Assembly (NCBI GenBank): GCA_013336035.1
Contig: JAAXUL010000401.1
Location: 1 to 7,253, forward strand
Origin: Chloroflexales bacterium
Lineage (GTDB): Bacteria; Chloroflexota; Chloroflexia; Chloroflexales; Chloroflexaceae
Direction: 5' to 3'
Length of the DNA: 7,253 nt
Shown here in pieces: positions 5,066-7,253 of this stretch (the first letter of the stretch is position 1; every line of letters starts with the position of its first letter). A program made the translations under genes and the position numbers. Under the pieces are notes generated by a model. That model was not told the origin of the DNA and ran no database searches. It saw only the letters and a list, made by a program, of their open reading frames with translations.

Positions 5066-5896
5066 TTAGCGTCCGAGCATCGGCAGATACAGCTGGCTGG
5101 CCCGGCGCAGCTCGAAGATGCCGGCGCGCGACCCGCCGAGGGAGTAGGCGCCGGCGATCGTCGCCCCGTTGGCGGCGCGCTCGGCCTCGACGACAAAGCG
5201 CAGGCCGCGGTCGACGCCGCAGCCGGGGTCGGCGTCGGCCGAGACGAAGCTCCACTCCAGCGTGCCGCCCTCACGCCTCACCCCGGTGAGGGGGCCGGCG
5301 CCGCAGAGCGTGGTGTCGCCGGGCGCGCCGGTGAAGTTCATCGCGCCGAAGATAGTGCGGTCGCCCATAGCAAGGTCGAGCACGGCGGTGCCGCCCACGC
5401 CCGCGCGCTGGTTGAAGAGCCAGCCGGTGTAGCGCACGGTGGGAGGGGCCACGCCGTCGGCCCATACCTCGAAGACGCCGGGGGCCTCGATGAACAAGGA
5501 GCCTCCGGCGTTCCTCGCGGCGTAGTCGCCGGCGGCGTGGCGCTCGTCGAGGCCCACGGTGGCGGTGATGGTGAAGATGCCGCCGTGGTCGAAGCCGCAG
5601 CCGCGGTCGAGGTCGCGCGAGACGAAGCTGGCCCGCAGCTGCTGGCCCTCGCGGGCGCCGCTGAAGTCGCCGGCGCCGCAGAGGACCATGCTATCGCCGG
5701 TGAGCTGGGTGAGGTTGAGGTGGCCCCTGTCGCCGGCGAGGTCGCTCAGCGTGGCCATGCCGCCGGCGCGGACGCTCGGGTGGAGGTTGTAGAAGACCCC
5801 GGTGAGCGGCGGGGAGGCCGCAGGGACTGACACTGGTGCGGCGAGGGCCAGGGCCAGCAGGGCGAGCGCGGCGAGGGCATGGCTGGTTCGGCGCAT
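5066..5896 (-). CDS. secreted protein with two homologous Cys-pair repeats and YLPMLGR tail
   Basis: This is a 276-residue exported protein of unknown function. Residues 1-28 are a Sec signal peptide (MRRTSHALAALALLALALAA, cleavage probably after PAA). The mature part is one domain in duplicate. Repeat 1 (about 30-146) carries LCGAGDFSGAREG, then ASFVSRDLDRGCGFDHG, ending GVFEVW. Repeat 2 (about 155-265) carries LCGAGPLTGVRREGG, then WSFVSADADPGCGVDRG, ending GIFELRR. The shared pattern is LCGAG-x3-G-x-R, then SFVS-x-D-x-D-x-GCG-x-D-x-G. Each repeat has exactly two cysteines (Cys73/100 and Cys198/226), a likely disulfide, and the Asp pairs could bind a cation. The protein ends ASQLYLPMLGR, a short aliphatic tail before a terminal Arg. 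I know no named family. An in-frame GTG at 5899 is possible, but ATG 5896 has AAGGAG (plus-strand 5903-5908) at the better six-base spacing. The hydrolase gene follows 42 bases downstream, and a decayed second copy of this gene's end lies beyond it. Confidence 0.8.
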   Translation of the reverse strand: MRRTSHALAALALLALALAAPVSVPAASPPLTGVFYNLHPSVRAGGMATLSDLAGDRGHLNLTQLTGDSMVLCGAGDFSGAREGQQLRASFVSRDLDRGCGFDHGGIFTITATVGLDERHAAGDYAARNAGGSLFIEAPGVFEVWADGVAPPTVRYTGWLFNQRAGVGGTAVLDLAMGDRTIFGAMNFTGAPGDTTLCGAGPLTGVRREGGTLEWSFVSADADPGCGVDRGLRFVVEAERAANGATIAGAYSLGGSRAGIFELRRASQLYLPMLGR

Positions 5897-5938
5897 CACG
5901 GGCTCCTTGGATGGGCAGTGGCGGCTACGATGGCGGGC

Positions 5939-5955
5939 CTGCCACAGCGTGGCAG
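5939..5955. repeat. 7-bp hairpin CTGCCAC-AGC-GTGGCAG
   Basis: Perfect 7-base arms flank a 3-base loop in the intergenic region upstream of the two-repeat gene. It lies just past the TGA of an orphan minus-strand frame (5957-5959). Leftward transcription would meet the hairpin after that stop, but no run of T follows, so a rho-independent terminator is not supported. Confidence 0.4.
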
Positions 5956-5956
5956 C

Positions 5957-6124
5957 TCAGAGCTCCCAGCGGGGCAGGCCCCGCGCGGTGGCGAGGCGCT
6001 CGACGGTCTCCTGGAGGCCGGCGAGGGCGTGGGGGGGCAGTTTGTGGCCGGCACTCCCCAGTGCGACGCCAGCACGCTGCTCATGCTGGCGAGGGTGCCG
6101 GTCGGCATTGAGGGCCAGGTGGCG
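5957..6124 (-). pseudogene. possible orphan 3' gene end, unidentified
   Basis: A leftward frame of 55 codons ends at TGA 5957-5959 and reads like the end of a helical protein: GHKLPPHALAGLQETVERLA then TARGLPRWEL. About 85% of its third codon positions are G or C by hand count. It has no start of its own and upstream runs out of frame into the end of the seven-repeat protein gene, so it would be a remnant. The opposite strand in the same codon register (open 5879-6136) is also compositionally acceptable, so even the coding strand is uncertain. No family is recognised. Confidence 0.28.
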
Positions 6125-6125
6125 C

Positions 6126-7253
6126 CTACGGCCTGAACACAGCGGGCAGCCAGATCGTCTGCGCAGGCTGCCCGCGTGCCAGGATCAGCGAGGAGTCTCT
6201 GGCAGTGCTGTCCCAACTTGCGTAGGCGATCAGGGGCAGATCCAGATTGCCAAGGCCCAGCGAGATCTTCGCTGGTTGCGCAACGTCCGAGGCTATGATA
6301 ACGATCTGCCACTGGCCGCTGACGCGGCGCGCGTACTTGATCGCTTTGAGGGTGGTATCGTAGTACGCGATGTGCGGGTTGCCGCTGCGGTCGATAGCGA
6401 TGGCGCTGCTCTGGCCAACATCGCCAACCCTATCGACCGTCTCGCTGCTCCAGCTGTGGCCGGTCAGTGTCGCGTAGCGCAGGTCACCCGTGTTCCAGTC
6501 GTAGTAGCTGAGGTGGGGTTGATCTGCCCCGTCCAGCTGCAGACTGACCGCGTAGCCCACGTTGGGGCGACCCTCTACGGACGAGGTTGACCATGCGCTG
6601 CCCGACCAGGACGCGTAGGTCAGGGTCCCCTGGGCATAGTAGGCGAGCTGCGGGTGGCGCTGCGTATCCAGAGCGATGGCCACCGCAGGGAAATTGTCCA
6701 GATCGCTCAGCAGGGTGGTGGCAAGCCACTGGCTGCCCGCCCGATAGGCGTACTTCAGGCTGATGCTCCCCTGGACGTTCCCGTAGCGGTAGACCATATG
6801 CGGCTGATCTGCTGGGTCAAAGACCAGCGGGCCTTCCCCCTCGATGGCTGTGTCCACCACCCACTGGCTGCCTGTCCCGTCAGCGAATCTGGGCGAGCAG
6901 GAGAAAGGGTTGCATGCGGAGTAGCTGATATGGGGTATGTTGCCACTATCGAGGGCGATGTTGACATTGCCGCCCAATTCCGATTCGGCGACCTGCTGGA
7001 ACGACCAGGCAGAGCCAGTCCAGCGGGCATAATAGAGCACTGTGAAGGGCGATGCCGGGCTGCTCTGCTTCTGGTAGGCGATCTGCGGGAGGCCGTGGCT
7101 GTCGAGTGCCATGGCGGTATAGGATTGGGAGAGATGGTTGTCGACCACCGTGCGGACAAAGATGGTGTGCTCGGGCGGGGCTGCGGCGGATCTGGGGGCC
7201 GCGCCGATCAGGACGAGCAGACCGATCAGGACGAGCATTCCACGATAGATGGC
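6126..7253 (-). CDS. secreted seven-repeat (probable beta-propeller) protein with IWLPAVFRP tail
   Basis: At least 370 residues are visible from ATG 7238. The frame stays open through five more codons (AIYRG) to the window edge, and no ribosome site precedes 7238, so the true start may lie outside. The N-terminus (MLVLIGLLVLIGAAPRSAAA) is a signal peptide with a likely cleavage near residue 20. The rest is seven degenerate repeats of 44-51 residues, each with a P-[HQL]-h-x-Y strand at residues 51 (PQIAY), 102 (PHISY), 146 (PHMVY), 196 (PQLAY), 241 (PHLSY), 288 (PHIAY) and 335 (PLIAY). Most units carry hALD-x-x-G before it, and several carry LxYAxxxGxxW after it. Seven such units suggest a seven-bladed propeller, a surface-binding or sensing fold; no catalytic signature is visible. 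The protein ends QTIWLPAVFRP, comparable to the neighbour's YLPMLGR. Its DNA appears less GC-rich than the neighbours. The ligand is unknown. Confidence 0.82.
   Translation of the reverse strand, partial: AIYRGMLVLIGLLVLIGAAPRSAAAPPEHTIFVRTVVDNHLSQSYTAMALDSHGLPQIAYQKQSSPASPFTVLYYARWTGSAWSFQQVAESELGGNVNIALDSGNIPHISYSACNPFSCSPRFADGTGSQWVVDTAIEGEGPLVFDPADQPHMVYRYGNVQGSISLKYAYRAGSQWLATTLLSDLDNFPAVAIALDTQRHPQLAYYAQGTLTYASWSGSAWSTSSVEGRPNVGYAVSLQLDGADQPHLSYYDWNTGDLRYATLTGHSWSSETVDRVGDVGQSSAIAIDRSGNPHIAYYDTTLKAIKYARRVSGQWQIVIIASDVAQPAKISLGLGNLDLPLIAYASWDSTARDSSLILARGQPAQTIWLPAVFRP

Noticed and set aside
5802..6590. 262-codon plus-strand open frame
   Set aside because: It spans two minus-strand gene ends and the intergenic region with no start signal; its right part is the antisense of the propeller repeats.
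1..7253. CRISPR array, tRNA, rRNA or insertion sequence
   Set aside because: No regularly spaced direct repeats, no cloverleaf-like sequence, no rRNA signature and no transposase motif or terminal inverted repeats were found on reading.

Overview
The window is GC-rich and mostly read from the minus strand. It looks like an accessory region of a Chloroflexota genome, of the filamentous phototroph-like type. Three features support this: a secreted protein with two 'FGYPISEE' / 'QYFE+ARFE' repeats, a type I recall as common in that phylum; a lamin-tail-like domain on the same protein; and two secreted proteins ending in a short YLP-type tail (YLPMLGR and IWLPAVFRP), an ending I also recall as frequent there. 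The phylum assignment is inference, since no rRNA or core marker gene lies in the window.

Layout from left to right. Positions 1-148 (minus) hold the C-terminal part of an L-aspartate oxidase (nadB) that has lost its N-terminal FAD-binding part. A nucleotidyltransferase-fold protein follows at 312-1100 (minus). A small cytoplasmic coiled-coil protein lies divergently at 1342-1776 (plus). Next is a single-pass membrane or lipid-anchored-size protein resembling DUF6174 (1951-2517, minus), whose 5' end overlaps a short plus-strand open frame with strong coding character (2490-2651). A secreted FGYP-repeat/lamin-tail protein occupies 2725-3765 (minus). After a 445-base gap holding decayed sequence comes an alpha/beta hydrolase (4211-5023, minus), 42 bases downstream of a secreted two-repeat protein with the YLPMLGR ending (5066-5896, minus). 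The right edge is a secreted seven-repeat, probably beta-propeller, protein (6126 to at least 7238, minus) ending IWLPAVFRP.

No metabolic pathway connects these genes. At least three of the seven intact genes encode exported proteins and one more has a membrane anchor, so the common theme is the cell surface or exterior. The two-repeat protein and the hydrolase are the only pair that looks like an operon.

The most informative oddity is genetic debris between the genes. Besides the nadB fragment, the end of the hydrolase gene runs into a 45-base stretch that matches the 3' end of the neighbouring two-repeat gene at 40 of 45 positions and is then frameshifted. Three further short stretches look coding but are truncated or orphaned. 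I found no CRISPR array, tRNA, rRNA, insertion sequence or convincing rho-independent terminator.
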